Shown: positions 31,348 to 41,740, counted from the stretch's first letter. The stretch is DNA of 64,000 nucleotides from Ramlibacter pallidus (GCF_015070875.1 NZ_JADDIV010000002.1:186001-250000), one strand, 5' to 3'. The notes: a model not told the origin generated them from the sequence alone. Made by a program: numbers and translations.

Positions 31348-32506
31348 ACTTGATCCAGAGGCGGATGGCGTCCCAGGCGCGGCCGAAGATGCCGGCCTCC
31401 TCCACGGCGTCCAGCGCGACCAGCGGCACTTCGCGCAGCAGCTGGTCACCGGAGAGGATCTTCAGCGTCGCGACCTTCTGCCCCTTGGTGAGCGGGGCAA
31501 CCAGCGGATCCGGCCGGGCCACCTGGGTCTTGATCTGCGAGGCGCTGCCGGCCGGCACGGCCAGCACGATCGGCAACGGCTGGCCCAGCTTCACGGTGTC
31601 GGCCGTGCCTTTCCAGATCGGCGGCGACACCACGGCCTGGTTGCCGTCGAAGAGCTTGAGGCCCTCCCAGGCCGTATAGCCCCAGTTCAGCAGCTTCTGC
31701 GCCTCGTTCGCGCGGGCGTTCTCGCTATTGGCCCCCAGCACGATGGCCACCAGCCGGCGGCCCTGGAGGTTGGGGAAGTCGCGCTTGGCGGTGGCGATCA
31801 GGCAATAGCCGGCGGCCTCGGTGTGGCCCGTCTTGAGCCCGTCGACCGTCGGGTCGCGGAACAGGAGCATGTTCCGGTTGGTGTCGTTGGCGGTCGGCGT
31901 GCCCTGGTAGCGGTATTTCTTGATGCTGTAGTAGTGCAGGTACTCCGGGAAGTCCTGCATCAGCCGGGTCGACAGGATGCTCAGGTCGCGCGCGGTCGTC
32001 GTGTGCCCCGGCGCCGTCAGCCCCTCGGGGTTGCGGTAGCCGGTGTTCTTCATGCCCAGTGCCTTGGCCTGCTGGTTCATCAGCTCGACGAAGCGTTCTA
32101 CCGAACCGCCGACCGCCTCGGCGAGCGCGACGGTCGCGTCGTTGCCCGACTGGACGATCATGCCCTTGATGAGGTCCTCCACCGGCACCTGCATCTTCGG
32201 GTCGATGAACATGCGGGAGCCGGGCATCTTCCAGGCGCGCTCGCTCACCGGCAGGGCCTGCTGCAGCGTCAGCTTCTTCGCCTTCAGTGCGTCGAAGACG
32301 AGGTAGGCCGTCATGAGCTTGGTCAGCGACGCCGGCTCCACCGGGCTGTCCGGGTCGCGCGCCGCCAGCACCTGGTTGGCCGACACGTCCATCAGCAGGT
32401 AGCTCTTGGCGGCGACTTCGGGGGCTTGCGGCGCCTGGGCTGCGGCGGCCAGGCAGAAAAGGGCGAACAGCGGCGCCAGCAGCGCCTGCATCCAACGAGT
32501 TCTCAT
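31346..32506 (-). CDS. dacC: D-alanyl-D-alanine carboxypeptidase (PBP5/6 family)
   Basis: Periplasmic enzyme trimming the terminal D-Ala from peptidoglycan stem peptides. The ATG at 32506 gives 386 residues with a signal peptide (MRTRWMQALLAPLFALFCLAAAAQA). Catalytic motifs are S60-L-T-K63, S120-G-N122 and K225-T-G, followed by the C-terminal PBP5 beta domain and a terminal amphipathic helix AWDAIRLWIK that anchors the protein on the membrane. The start overlaps the stop of the upstream hydrolase (ATGA). dacA is an equally suitable name. Confidence 0.93.
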   Translation of the reverse strand: MRTRWMQALLAPLFALFCLAAAAQAPQAPEVAAKSYLLMDVSANQVLAARDPDSPVEPASLTKLMTAYLVFDALKAKKLTLQQALPVSERAWKMPGSRMFIDPKMQVPVEDLIKGMIVQSGNDATVALAEAVGGSVERFVELMNQQAKALGMKNTGYRNPEGLTAPGHTTTARDLSILSTRLMQDFPEYLHYYSIKKYRYQGTPTANDTNRNMLLFRDPTVDGLKTGHTEAAGYCLIATAKRDFPNLQGRRLVAIVLGANSENARANEAQKLLNWGYTAWEGLKLFDGNQAVVSPPIWKGTADTVKLGQPLPIVLAVPAGSASQIKTQVARPDPLVAPLTKGQKVATLKILSGDQLLREVPLVALDAVEEAGIFGRAWDAIRLWIK

Positions 32507-33132
32507 CCTTGTGTTCGCAGGTGGCGGACCACCAGACTTTTCAAAAGCGGCAATTGTCCGTGAAAGAAATGCTCGACCCCGGGAACGACCGTAACGGGGA
32601 GTGACTGCGGCCGCGCCCAGTCCAGCGCGTCCTGCAGCGGGACCGTCTCGTCCTTCTCGCCATGGACGACCAGGGTGCGTTCGTGGCTCTCGGGCGGCAG
32701 CGTGGCCACCTGGAAGCGCGACGCGGCGGTGCCGACCAGCACCACGAATTGCACGTCGCGCTGCCCCCAGAGCGCCTGCACCGCCTGCGAGGCGACGAAA
32801 GCGCCGAAGGAGAAGCCCGCCAGGGCGATGGGCCCCTGCGGTGCGAGCGCCTGCACCAGGGCCAGCAGGTCCTGGGTTTCGCCGCGGCCCTCGTCGTAGC
32901 TGCCGGCGCTGCTGCCCACCCCGCGGAAGTTGAAGCGCACCGCCGTCCAGCCGCACTGCACGAACGCGCGCGCCAGCGTCTGGACAACCTTGTTGTCCAT
33001 GGTGCCGCCGAACAGGGGATGCGGGTGCGCGATGACGACGGTGCCGCGGGCCACGCCCTCGGGCTGGTCGCGCAGCACCTGGACGAGGCCCGCCGTCCCG
33101 GCGACCTCCAGCCGTTCCGTCTGGGCGTTCAT
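32503..33132 (-). CDS. Alpha/beta hydrolase (YheT/dienelactone-like small serine hydrolase)
   Basis: Cytoplasmic hydrolase of 209 residues. The oxyanion region AHPHPLFGGTMDNKVVQ, nucleophile Ser108 in LAGFSFGAF, the acidic residue in HGEKDETVP and histidine in PGVEHFFHG make a complete triad. Proteins of this build beginning IAHPHPLFGGTMDNK are conserved in beta- and gammaproteobacteria, but their substrate is unknown. It is the fourth gene of an overlapping operon; its start shares one base with the ferredoxin stop. Confidence 0.85.
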   Translation of the reverse strand: MNAQTERLEVAGTAGLVQVLRDQPEGVARGTVVIAHPHPLFGGTMDNKVVQTLARAFVQCGWTAVRFNFRGVGSSAGSYDEGRGETQDLLALVQALAPQGPIALAGFSFGAFVASQAVQALWGQRDVQFVVLVGTAASRFQVATLPPESHERTLVVHGEKDETVPLQDALDWARPQSLPVTVVPGVEHFFHGQLPLLKSLVVRHLRTQG

Positions 33133-33467
33133 CAGCGGCCGAGGTGCGGCGGCGTCAGCAGGCGCTCCACGACCTTGCCATCCCGCAGGTGCGACTCGAC
33201 GATCTCGTCGATGTCCTTCTCGTCCACGTACGTGTACCAGGTACCTTCCGGGTAGACGACGGCGATGGGGCCGCCCTGGCAGCGGTCGAGGCAGCCCGCC
33301 TTGTTCACGCGCACCTTGCCCGGGCCGGCCAGGCCGCGCGCCTTCACCTGCGACTTGCAGCGGTCGAACGCCGCCTGCGCGTTGTGGTCCGCGCAGCAGG
33401 CTTCGCCGTTCTCCCGCTTGTTCAGGCAGAAGAAGATGTGGTGCTCGTAGTACTGGGGCGCGCTCAT
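33132..33467 (-). CDS. Thioredoxin-like [2Fe-2S] ferredoxin
   Basis: 111-residue protein with thioredoxin fold carrying a [2Fe-2S] cluster, related to the NuoE C-terminal domain and Azotobacter-type shethna ferredoxins. Cysteines lie at 14, 24 and 25 (FFCLNKRENGEACC) and in KAGCLDRCQGGPIAVVYPEG. The frame is open upstream, but the ATG at 33467 matches the family start YYEHHIFFC. It overlaps the stop of the VanZ-like gene (ATGA). Its electron partner is unknown. Confidence 0.9.
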   Translation of the reverse strand: MSAPQYYEHHIFFCLNKRENGEACCADHNAQAAFDRCKSQVKARGLAGPGKVRVNKAGCLDRCQGGPIAVVYPEGTWYTYVDEKDIDEIVESHLRDGKVVERLLTPPHLGR

Positions 33468-34597
33468 GCGGGGATTGTAGGAGGGGCTTCCCGGCGCGAG
33501 ACGCGCAGCAGGACGTACACCAGTACCGCGTAAGGCCACAGCCACCCGAGCCACTGGGCCAGGCCGTGGAAGCGGATGAAGCGGCCCTGCTCCCACTCCT
33601 GCAAGGTCACGGTGAAGTACGCGCTGGCGGGCGCCTGGTTCAGCACGGCCAGGTGGATCACCAGCACCAGCAGCAGCACCGCCGCGCAACCTCGCCGCGG
33701 CACCGCGAGCATCAGCATCGCCAGCACCAGTCCGAACAGGAGGCCGACGCGCACCGGCATGCTGAGCCAGGCCCAGGCATGTTGCGGGCCCCAGCTCAGC
33801 GCGGCGGACAAGGCCGTCACGCTGGCGCCGAGGGCGACGGCCACGACGGCGAAGACGGCACGGTGGCGGGCAGATCGCAGGATGGTGTAGCCCAGCAGGC
33901 AGGGGATGAAGGCGCCGAGCCCGACGCACAGCAATTCGGCCGCGGGCACCAGCGGCTGCAGCTCCACCTCGCGCAGCGGCATCCATTCGAGGAAGGGCGT
34001 CTCCTCCAGCCACTCGGCCACGGCGGTCTCCAGCCGTTCCAGCACCTGGCCCAGGCCGAGCGGCACCGCTGCCGGGAACAGCAGCGCGAAGGGCCAGAGC
34101 GCCAGCAGCACCAGCGCACCGCGCGCGTGCGGGATGAACCAGCGCTCGCGGAAGCGGCTCCAGCGGTCGATCGCGCCGCCGAGTTCCAGGCCCGTCGCCG
34201 TGATCGCACCGATGAGCGTGCCCGACACGTTGAGGCCGAAGTCCACGTTCGAGGCCACGCGTGAAGGCAGGAAGGTCTGCACCGCCTCCATCACGAAAGA
34301 CAAGGCGGTGCCCGCCACCAGAGCCACCGCAATCGACGCCAGGTTCGGATGCGTCGCGAAGTAGCGCACGTTGCCGCGGCGCATGAAGCTCAGGGCCAGC
34401 AGGAAGCCGAGCGGCACGTAGCCGATGACGTTGGCGACCAGGTCGAAGACCGTCCAGTACTTCGGCCAGCCCGCGAACAGGAACTCCCAGGGCGGGATCT
34501 CCTGGTTGCGCCAGCCGGAGAAGGGATACAGGCTCGCGTAGACGATCAGCAGCGCATAGGCGCCCGCCAGCGGCCAGGCGGAAGTCTTGTGCTGCAT
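33464..34597 (-). CDS. VanZ-like integral membrane protein
   Basis: 377 residues with roughly ten membrane helices. The N-terminal VanZ domain is recognisable: LIVYASLYPFSGWR, then DLVANVIGYVPLGFLLAL and EAVQTFLPSRVASNVDFGLNVSGTLIGA. VanZ-type proteins confer low-level teicoplanin resistance in enterococci, but in proteobacteria the role is unknown and vanA/B genes are absent. Begins one base after the hemJ stop and overlaps the ferredoxin gene start. Confidence 0.85.
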   Translation of the reverse strand: MQHKTSAWPLAGAYALLIVYASLYPFSGWRNQEIPPWEFLFAGWPKYWTVFDLVANVIGYVPLGFLLALSFMRRGNVRYFATHPNLASIAVALVAGTALSFVMEAVQTFLPSRVASNVDFGLNVSGTLIGAITATGLELGGAIDRWSRFRERWFIPHARGALVLLALWPFALLFPAAVPLGLGQVLERLETAVAEWLEETPFLEWMPLREVELQPLVPAAELLCVGLGAFIPCLLGYTILRSARHRAVFAVVAVALGASVTALSAALSWGPQHAWAWLSMPVRVGLLFGLVLAMLMLAVPRRGCAAVLLLVLVIHLAVLNQAPASAYFTVTLQEWEQGRFIRFHGLAQWLGWLWPYAVLVYVLLRVSRREAPPTIPA

Positions 34598-34598
34598 G

Positions 34599-35021
34599 TC
34601 AGAACGGCTTCACGACCACCAGCACGACGGCGGCAACCAGGAAGAGGACGGGAAGTTCGTTGAACCAGCGGAACCAGCGGTGGCTGCGCCGGTTGGTGCC
34701 GGATACGAACTTGCGCAGCACCAGCGCGCAGGCGTGGTGGTAGCCGACCGCGAGCACCACCACCGCCAGCTTGGCGTGCATCCAGCCCGCGCCGCGCCCG
34801 ATGCCCCAGTGCAGCCAGAGCACGAGGCCGAGCGCGAGCGCCGGCACCGCCAGCAGGGTGGTGAACCGCAACAGCTTGCGCGCCATGACGAGCAGCCGCT
34901 CGCGTTCGGCGTCCGACCCCGGCGGCACCATGGCCAGGTTCACGAAGATCCGCGGCAGGTAGAACAGGCCCGCGAACCAGCTGGCCACGAACACGATGTG
35001 GAAGGCCTTGACCCAGAGCAT
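34599..35021 (-). CDS. hemJ: Protoporphyrinogen oxidase HemJ (CopD/UPF0093 family)
   Basis: Membrane enzyme oxidising protoporphyrinogen IX to protoporphyrin IX in haem synthesis. The ATG at 35021 (MLWVKAFHIVFVASWFAGLFYLP, 140 residues, four helices) matches the HemJ family: essential-type histidine in the first helix, WFAGLFYLPR turn, and WMHAKLAVV with the conserved lysine in helix 3. The longer frame upstream runs through a terminator and is rejected. Proximity to divergent hemB, 312 bases away, supports a haem role. It heads the five-gene operon down to dacC. Confidence 0.85.
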   Translation of the reverse strand: MLWVKAFHIVFVASWFAGLFYLPRIFVNLAMVPPGSDAERERLLVMARKLLRFTTLLAVPALALGLVLWLHWGIGRGAGWMHAKLAVVVLAVGYHHACALVLRKFVSGTNRRSHRWFRWFNELPVLFLVAAVVLVVVKPF

Positions 35022-35082
35022 GGCCGCGAGTGTACGGACCGGCTGCGTGCCGCGGTGGCGAAGCGCGCGTTCCGCCGGCGCG

Positions 35083-35186
35083 AAAAAAAACCCCGGTCGC
35101 AGCGCGCCGGGGTCAGGAAGCCTTTTTGCTGTCACACATCAAGGCGCCCGCTCAGGGAGGAAAAGCGGGGGGCGGCAAGCCGCCCG
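35083..35186 (-). ncRNA. Candidate small RNA between hemJ and hemB
   Basis: The 312-base hemJ-hemB gap has no coding frame. On the minus strand it contains a promoter, then about 100 bases of structured sequence, then an intrinsic terminator with eight T residues (35083-35090) after the stem CCCCGG...CCGGGG (35091-35112). The 5' part folds as GGGCGG-CUUG-CCGCCC (35169-35184), a very stable CUUG tetraloop. A terminator with no gene before it is strong evidence for an independent RNA. A hemB-associated RNA motif has been described in betaproteobacteria; whether this is a member needs a covariance search. Confidence 0.6.
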
Positions 35187-35192
35187 ACGCGT

Positions 35193-35221
35193 AATTTAAC
35201 AGCGGCCCCTGGCCCTTTCAA
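35193..35221 (-). promoter_or_regulatory. Promoter for the hemJ-hemB intergenic small RNA
   Basis: Minus-strand -35 TTGAAA (35216-35221) and -10 TAAATT (35193-35198) with a 17-base spacer; the overlapping TTAAAT would give 16. This AT patch is the only one in the gap on this strand. The start would be near 35186. Confidence 0.6.
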
Positions 35222-35273
35222 GCCTGGAGTCCCGGGAATCCCGCCTTCGCGGCAGGCGTGCGCTTCCCGGTGA

Positions 35274-36335
<1,062 letters not shown>

Positions 36336-36348
36336 CCGAGGGCCGCAC

Positions 36349-37443
36349 GTGCACATCGTCGAATTCGGTGCCGGCACCCTGCGCTTCCTGGAGCAGCCGC
36401 CGGCACGCGTGCCCGAAGGCGGCTTCGTGTGGATCTACATCGAGCGCGAGGAACTGCAGGAGCGGCTGACCGAGCTGCAGCGCGCGGCGAACACCCTGGG
36501 CGGCTCGGCCCTCCTCGACCTGCACGTGAAGGACCTGGGCAACCGGTCCCACCCGTCGCACTACGACTACACGTCGGTGTACGACCTGGTGATCTTCCGG
36601 CGGCTGGCCACGGAGCAGGAAGTGCGCGTGGAGCTCGGCGAGGACGTGCCCGCCGATCGCGCGCTCGCCTCCTTCGGCCGCATCCGCACGCGGGCCATCG
36701 GGTTCGCCGTGTTCGACCGGCTGCTGATCACCGTGCATCCTTCCGGCTGCCAGTCCGCGCGCACCTTCATCCAGCGCTACCTCGGCGACGTCGTGCAGAG
36801 CGAAGGCGTGACCGCGGTCGCGCGCACGCGCCTGCCCGCCAGCCCCGCGGACCTCATGCTGCGCATGGTCAACATGATGGTCGACAGCTACCTGGAGCTG
36901 CGCAAGGTGCTCAGCGCCGAGCTCGACGACTGGCAGCACGCGCTGCTGGCCGCGCGCGCGCGCGGCGCGGACTGGGCGGCACTGATGTCCGCGCGCAATG
37001 CGCTGCACACGCTGGAGGACCTCTGCGAGGAGCAGAACGACGCCATGCAGGAATGGCTGGACGGGCAGCAGGAGCAGCCCCCGCCGTGGATGGGACAGGC
37101 GGAACGGGACTCGCTGCTGGCGCGTGCGCGCGACGTCGTCGAGCACATCGAGCGCGTGGTGCACCACGTGCGGCGCATGGAACACGGCGCCGAGACGGCG
37201 GTGCAGATCCACTTTTCGGCGCTCGGCAACCGCACCAACGAGATCATGCGCACGCTGACCGCGCTCACCGCCATCTTCCTGCCGCTGAACCTGATCGCGG
37301 GCGTGTTCGGCATGAACTTCGAATTCGTGCCGCTGATCCATGCGGCCACCGGCTTCTGGTGGACGCTGGGCAGCATGGTGTTCATCGCGGTCGCGCTGGG
37401 CGTCGTGTTCTGGCGCAAGCGCTACCTGGCGCGCACGCGGTGA
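36349..37443 (+). CDS. corA: CorA-family divalent cation transporter
   Basis: Pentameric Mg2+/Co2+ channel of the inner membrane. 364 residues from a GTG at 36349: a large cytoplasmic N-terminal domain with a long stalk helix, then two C-terminal helices joined by the signature GMN in AGVFGMNFEFVP. The second helix ends FWRKRYLARTR. A cation route next to Mg-dependent HemB is suggestive but not evidence of function. The stop overlaps the GTG of the DUF72 gene. Confidence 0.9.
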   Translation: MHIVEFGAGTLRFLEQPPARVPEGGFVWIYIEREELQERLTELQRAANTLGGSALLDLHVKDLGNRSHPSHYDYTSVYDLVIFRRLATEQEVRVELGEDVPADRALASFGRIRTRAIGFAVFDRLLITVHPSGCQSARTFIQRYLGDVVQSEGVTAVARTRLPASPADLMLRMVNMMVDSYLELRKVLSAELDDWQHALLAARARGADWAALMSARNALHTLEDLCEEQNDAMQEWLDGQQEQPPPWMGQAERDSLLARARDVVEHIERVVHHVRRMEHGAETAVQIHFSALGNRTNEIMRTLTALTAIFLPLNLIAGVFGMNFEFVPLIHAATGFWWTLGSMVFIAVALGVVFWRKRYLARTR

Positions 37444-38168
37444 TCCGCATCGGCACGGCGGGCTGGAGCTTGCCGCGCGAGGTGCAGGACCGGTTCGCGC
37501 CGGGTGACTCGCACCTCGCCCGCTATGCCTCGGTGTTCCCCGTGGCGGAGATCAACTCGTCGTTCCACCGGCCGCACCAGCGGTCCTTGTACGCGAAGTG
37601 GGCCGCCGCCGTGCCGGAGGATTTCCGCTTCTGCGCCAAGCTGCCGAAGACGGTCACGCACGAGCGGCGGCTGGTCGGCTGCGAAGACCTGCTGGACGCC
37701 TTCCTCGACCAGGCGGGCGGCCTGGGCGGGAAGCTGGCGTGCCTGCTCGTGCAGCTGCCGCCCAGCTTTGCGTTCGACCATGCGCTCGCCGACGCCTTCC
37801 TGCGCGCATTGCGCGCCCGCTTCGCCGGTGCGCTGGCGCTGGAGCCCCGCCACGCCACCTGGTTCGACGCCGAGGCCGACGCCTTGCTGCGGCACTGGGA
37901 AGTCGCCCGGGTCCTCGCCGACCCGGTGCGGCACGACGCGGGCCGTCTCCCCGGCGGCTGGCCGCGGCGCGTGTACCTGCGGCTGCACGGCACGCCGCGG
38001 GTGTACTACTCGGCGTACGAAGATGCGGTGCTGCGCGCGCTGGCTGCGCGCATGCGCCAGGCCGAAGCCGAAGGCGCCGACGTCTGGTGCATCTTCGACA
38101 ACACCGCCTCCGGCGCGGCGGCCGGCGACGCGCTGGCGCTGCAGCGCCTGCTAGAACCAGGGCGGTGA
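37440..38168 (+). CDS. DUF72 family protein
   Basis: 242-residue TIM-barrel-like protein of the DUF72 (YecE) family, function unknown. Typical start IRIGTAGWSLP and motifs EINSSFHRPHQRSLYAKWAA, FRFCAKLPKTVTHERR, YLRLHGTPRVYYSAY and CIFDNTASGAAAGDAL are present. The GTG at 37440 overlaps the corA stop (GTGA). Its last 18 bases overlap the convergent GST gene. Confidence 0.9.
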   Translation: MIRIGTAGWSLPREVQDRFAPGDSHLARYASVFPVAEINSSFHRPHQRSLYAKWAAAVPEDFRFCAKLPKTVTHERRLVGCEDLLDAFLDQAGGLGGKLACLLVQLPPSFAFDHALADAFLRALRARFAGALALEPRHATWFDAEADALLRHWEVARVLADPVRHDAGRLPGGWPRRVYLRLHGTPRVYYSAYEDAVLRALAARMRQAEAEGADVWCIFDNTASGAAAGDALALQRLLEPGR

Positions 38169-38804
38169 GAGCTGCTCGTGGGCGAACACCCGCTGGACCG
38201 CGGGCCGCTCGCTCATGCGCTGCAGGTACGGGCCGAGGTTCTTCCGGTCACGTGCCTTGGCGCCGTGGAAATTGCGCGTCCAGCGGCACAGCGTGAACAC
38301 GTAGGCGTCGATCGCGCTGTACTCCTTGCCGAAGGCCCACGGGCCGCCATTGCGTTCCACCAGCGCATCGAGCTGGTCGACCAGGCCGTTGACCTTCTCC
38401 TGCGCCTTCGCCTTCACCTCGGCGGCCCCTTCGGTGTTGCCCTCCTTCACCCAGCGCTCCGGGTAGAAGTAGACGATCAGCGCCTGCTGCAGCGTCGTCG
38501 CGCACCAGGACAGCCACTTGTAGAACTCGGCCCGGGCCGGCGTGCCCAGGGCGGGCGCGAGCTTCGCCTGCGGATGCGTGTCGCACAGGTGCAGCACGAT
38601 CGCGGCCGTCTCGTACAGCACGAGCTCGCCGTCCGTCAGCACCGGCATCAGGCCGTTCGGGTTCAGCTTCAGGTACGCGGGCGCCTTGTGCTGGTCCTTC
38701 GTGCGGTCGACCAGCACGCGCTCGTACGGCGCGCCGAGTTCTTCCAGCACGATGTGCGGGATCATGGCCGCGGTGCTGGGGTAGTAGTGCAGTTGCATCG
38801 TCAT
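38151..38804 (-). CDS. Glutathione S-transferase
   Basis: 217-residue cytosolic GST. N-terminal thioredoxin-like domain: [24 protein letters not shown] with the catalytic Ser/Tyr region, then the glutathione gamma-glutamyl contact [14 protein letters not shown] (the ES motif appears as ET). The C-terminal helical domain follows. Substrate unknown. The start overlaps the amidohydrolase stop (ATGA) on the same strand, so the genes are co-translated; the 3' end overlaps DUF72 tail-to-tail. Confidence 0.88.
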   Translation of the reverse strand: MTMQLHYYPSTAAMIPHIVLEELGAPYERVLVDRTKDQHKAPAYLKLNPNGLMPVLTDGELVLYETAAIVLHLCDTHPQAKLAPALGTPARAEFYKWLSWCATTLQQALIVYFYPERWVKEGNTEGAAEVKAKAQEKVNGLVDQLDALVERNGGPWAFGKEYSAIDAYVFTLCRWTRNFHGAKARDRKNLGPYLQRMSERPAVQRVFAHEQLSPPWF

Positions 38805-39688
38805 GGAGCGGGAGCCTTCAGGCCGAACAGGTTGGCGCCATTGTCCCAGGCGATGCGGCGGGCCACGTCCGCCGGCAGGTCCGCCAGCCAGGCGCGGTAG
38901 CCCTTCATGGTGTCGTCATAGGACTGCCACCGCTGGTTCACCCAGGTGTCGGAACCGAGGAGGAAGCGGTCGGGATACTTCAGGAACAGCTGCCGCCATT
39001 CGGGGCACAGCCTGCCCCCCTCGCAGGTGAGGCCGGGCCGGTACGAGAGCTCTCCCATCAGGAGCGGGTAGCGCGCCATCATCTGGTCCACGCGGGCCAC
39101 GGGCGTTCCGCCGATGCCGGTATGGGCCCAGATCAGCCGCAGCTTCGCGCCCTTGGTGGGCGTGTGCGCCATCAGCAGGTCGACGGCGGCATCGTCCACG
39201 TGCGCCAGCACGGCCAGCTGCTTCTCCTCCGCCAGGACCATCAGCTTGCGCGCGACCGGGCCGTTGGCGTTGCCGGACTCGTACAGGTGGAACTCGCCGA
39301 TGCCCCGGAACGGGCCGGCGGCCGTGCCGCGCGCCAGTTCGGCCTGCACCATCTCGTGGATGCTCTCGTCGCGGAACCAGTTCGAGTAGTCGGCGCGGTT
39401 GCGGTACAGCCGGACGAAGGGCACGACGGTCACGCCCGCCTGCCGCGTCTGCGGGATCTGCGCCAAGAGCTTGCTGCCGTCGTTCGGCCGCGAGTTCGCG
39501 ATGATCGCGCGAACGCCGTTGCGCTGCATGCGCGCCAGCACGTCGGCCGGCGGGTGCGGGCCTTCGCGGCCGTTCCAGGCCTCTTCGTTGTAGTGCAGGT
39601 GCGCGTCGAAGATCGGGCCGGTGTATTCCGCCGCGGCCAGGGCCGACGCGAGCGACAGGGCGAGGAAAGTGGCGAGGCGGCGCATCAT
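38801..39688 (-). CDS. Exported amidohydrolase (metal-dependent, amidohydrolase-2 type)
   Basis: 295 residues including a signal peptide ([22 protein letters not shown]), so it probably acts in the periplasm. The TIM-barrel metal motif is [12 protein letters not shown]; a histidine occurs in LAHVDDAA, another in WAHTGIGG, and the final aspartate in [10 protein letters not shown]. This is the set used by the family for one metal ion. Substrate unknown. Two adjacent ATGs (39688, 39685) are possible; 39688 overlaps the upstream stop. Confidence 0.82.
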   Translation of the reverse strand: MMRRLATFLALSLASALAAAEYTGPIFDAHLHYNEEAWNGREGPHPPADVLARMQRNGVRAIIANSRPNDGSKLLAQIPQTRQAGVTVVPFVRLYRNRADYSNWFRDESIHEMVQAELARGTAAGPFRGIGEFHLYESGNANGPVARKLMVLAEEKQLAVLAHVDDAAVDLLMAHTPTKGAKLRLIWAHTGIGGTPVARVDQMMARYPLLMGELSYRPGLTCEGGRLCPEWRQLFLKYPDRFLLGSDTWVNQRWQSYDDTMKGYRAWLADLPADVARRIAWDNGANLFGLKAPAP

Positions 39689-40368
39689 CCGACGTGCTTG
39701 CGGAAGAAGGCGAGCGCGCGCTCGCGGGCGAGCTTCGCCGCGGCCGCGTCGTACGAGCCGCGCTGGTCGCAGTTGAAGCCGTGGTTGGCAGCGTAGACGT
39801 GCACCTCCACCTCCGGGTGCGCCCGGCGGAAGGCTTCGACGCCGTCGAGGGGGATCCACTTGTCCTGGTCGCCGAAGTGCGCCAGCACCGGCACCCGCGG
39901 CTGGCGCTGGGTCTCGTCGGGTGTCGTGACGCCGCCGCCGTAGTACGGCACCGCCGCGCTCAGGCCGGCGAGTTCGCACGCGGCGCGCCACGCCAGCAGC
40001 CCGCCGTAGCAATAGCCGACGATGCCGACCTTGCCGGCCTGCCCGGCGTGGCCGATCGCGGCTTGGATGTCCTGCAGGACGCCGGGCGCGGGGAGCGCCT
40101 CGGTGGCCGCCTTCAAGGCCTGGCCGGCCGCCATGTCGTCGGCCTGGTAGCCGAGGTCCACGTCGGGCTTGACGCGGTGGAAGATGGCGGGCGCGACGGT
40201 CAGGTAGCCGTCGGCCGCATAGCCATCGGCGACGGAGCGGATGTGCGAATTGACGCCGAAGATCTCCTGGATGACGACGATGCCGCCGCGCGGCCGGCCC
40301 TGCGGCTGGGCGACATAGGCGGGAATGGACTGGCCGTCGGCGGCCCGGAGCTGGAGGAAGGTTCCCAT
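39685..40368 (-). CDS. Dienelactone hydrolase family protein
   Basis: Carboxymethylenebutenolidase-type hydrolase, 227 residues from the ATG at 40368, which has AGGAAA upstream. The triad is Cys120 ([11 protein letters not shown]), an aspartate in FGDQDKWIP and histidine in [12 protein letters not shown]; the helper motif [11 protein letters not shown] is present. These enzymes hydrolyse dienelactone in chlorocatechol breakdown, but no other genes of that route are here, so the natural substrate is open. The frame extends 8 codons upstream without a ribosome site. Confidence 0.88.
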   Translation of the reverse strand: MGTFLQLRAADGQSIPAYVAQPQGRPRGGIVVIQEIFGVNSHIRSVADGYAADGYLTVAPAIFHRVKPDVDLGYQADDMAAGQALKAATEALPAPGVLQDIQAAIGHAGQAGKVGIVGYCYGGLLAWRAACELAGLSAAVPYYGGGVTTPDETQRQPRVPVLAHFGDQDKWIPLDGVEAFRRAHPEVEVHVYAANHGFNCDQRGSYDAAAAKLARERALAFFRKHVG

Positions 40369-40493
40369 CGCGATTTCCTGTTGTTCGAGCACTGCGGAAG
40401 GCCGCGAGCTTCCCTCAGCCGCCGCGGGCCGTCAATCCGCCGCCTGTTTTGATCTAATGGCAGCGTGCCGCAACGCGGCAGTGGAGACATCGA

Positions 40494-41240
40494 GTGGACG
40501 AAGTCCTGTTGGTCACCGGCGGCAGCCGGGGCATAGGCGCGGCGACGGCCATCCTGGCGGCGCGCAAGGGGTATGCGGTCGCCGTCAATTTCGCCAGCAA
40601 CGAGGCCGCGGCGCAGGACGTCGTGCGGGCAATCGCGGCTGCGGGTGGGCGGGCCCTTGCGGTCCAAGGCGACGTGGCCGACGAAGCGCAGGTACTGCGC
40701 ATGTTCGCCGACGTCGATGCGAAGCTGGGGCGCCTCACGGCGCTGGTGAACAACGCCGGTGTCGTCGACCGCGCGCAGCGCGTGGACGAGATGGACTTCG
40801 GGCGCCTGAAGCGCATGTTCGACATCAACGTGATCGGCAGCTTCCTCTGCGCGCGCGAGGCGGTGAAGCGCATGAGCACGCGCCACGGCGGACGCGGCGG
40901 TGCGATCGTCAACGTGTCCAGCGCGGCGGCCCGCCTGGGCGCGCCCGGACAGTACGTGGACTACGCCGCGGCCAAGGGCGCGATCGACGCGATGACCATT
41001 GGACTGGCCAAGGAGGTCGGGGCCGAAGGCATCCGGGTGAACGCCGTGCGGCCTGGGCTGATCGAAACGGACATCCATGCGTCCGGCGGCCTGCCGAACC
41101 GCGTGCGCGACCTGCAGCACCAGGTGCCCATGCAGCGCGGCGGCACCGCGGATGAAGTGGCGCAGGCCATCGTCTGGCTGCTCTCGCCGGAGGCGAGCTA
41201 CACCACCATGTCCCTGGTCGACGTGTCGGGGGGCCGCTGA
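40494..41240 (+). CDS. Short-chain dehydrogenase/reductase
   Basis: NAD(P)-dependent oxidoreductase of 248 residues from a GTG at 40494. The cofactor motif is TGGSRGIG (residues 8-15), then NNAG, a serine in NVSSAAARLG and the catalytic YVDYAAAK. Similar to FabG-like and glucose-1-dehydrogenase-like SDRs. Divergent from the dienelactone hydrolase and translationally coupled to MaoC (TGATG), which suggests a joint role on an acyl or hydroxyacyl substrate. Confidence 0.88.
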   Translation: MDEVLLVTGGSRGIGAATAILAARKGYAVAVNFASNEAAAQDVVRAIAAAGGRALAVQGDVADEAQVLRMFADVDAKLGRLTALVNNAGVVDRAQRVDEMDFGRLKRMFDINVIGSFLCAREAVKRMSTRHGGRGGAIVNVSSAAARLGAPGQYVDYAAAKGAIDAMTIGLAKEVGAEGIRVNAVRPGLIETDIHASGGLPNRVRDLQHQVPMQRGGTADEVAQAIVWLLSPEASYTTMSLVDVSGGR

Positions 41241-41740
41241 TGCCGGTCACCATCTTCTGGGAAGACCTGGCGCCGGGCAGCGTGCGCGAGCTGGGTTCGA
41301 CGATGGTCGACGCAGCCGAGGTCAAGGAATTCGCCGGCAAGTACGACCCGCAGCCCTTCCACCTGGACGAGGAAGCCGGCAAGGCCTCGCTGTTCGGCGG
41401 CCTGTGCGCGAGCGGCTGGCACACCTGCGCGATGGCGATGCGGCTCACCGTCGACAACCTGTTGCGCCATTCGGCGAGCCTCGGCTCGCCCGGGCTGGAG
41501 AGCCTGAAGTGGCTCAAGCCCGTGTTCCCCGGGGACCGGCTCACGCTGCGCCACACCATCCTGGAGTCGCGTGCCATGCGCAAGCGGCCGGACGCCGGCA
41601 TCGTGCGTTCGCGCTGGGACCTGTACAACCAGGACGGCGCCAAGGTGCTGGAGATGGAGGGCTACGGGATGTTCCGCCGCCGCACGCCGGCCACGCCGGA
41701 AGAGATCGCGCGCCTCGACACGCAGCGGCCGGCGGGCTGA
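41240..41740 (+). CDS. MaoC-like (R)-specific enoyl-CoA hydratase/dehydratase
   Basis: 166-residue hot-dog-fold protein. The hydratase motif is recognisable: YDPQPFHLDEEAGKASLFGG, with the catalytic Asp and His, then LCASGWHTCAMAMRL. Members hydrate enoyl-CoA for beta-oxidation or PHA synthesis. Starts within the SDR stop, and a reductase-hydratase pair fits acyl-CoA chemistry, though the substrate is not determined. Confidence 0.88.
   Translation: MPVTIFWEDLAPGSVRELGSTMVDAAEVKEFAGKYDPQPFHLDEEAGKASLFGGLCASGWHTCAMAMRLTVDNLLRHSASLGSPGLESLKWLKPVFPGDRLTLRHTILESRAMRKRPDAGIVRSRWDLYNQDGAKVLEMEGYGMFRRRTPATPEEIARLDTQRPAG

Noticed and set aside
35083..35186. 6S RNA as identity of the hemJ-hemB intergenic RNA
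   Set aside because: Too short and lacking the large central bubble between two long stems expected for 6S RNA.
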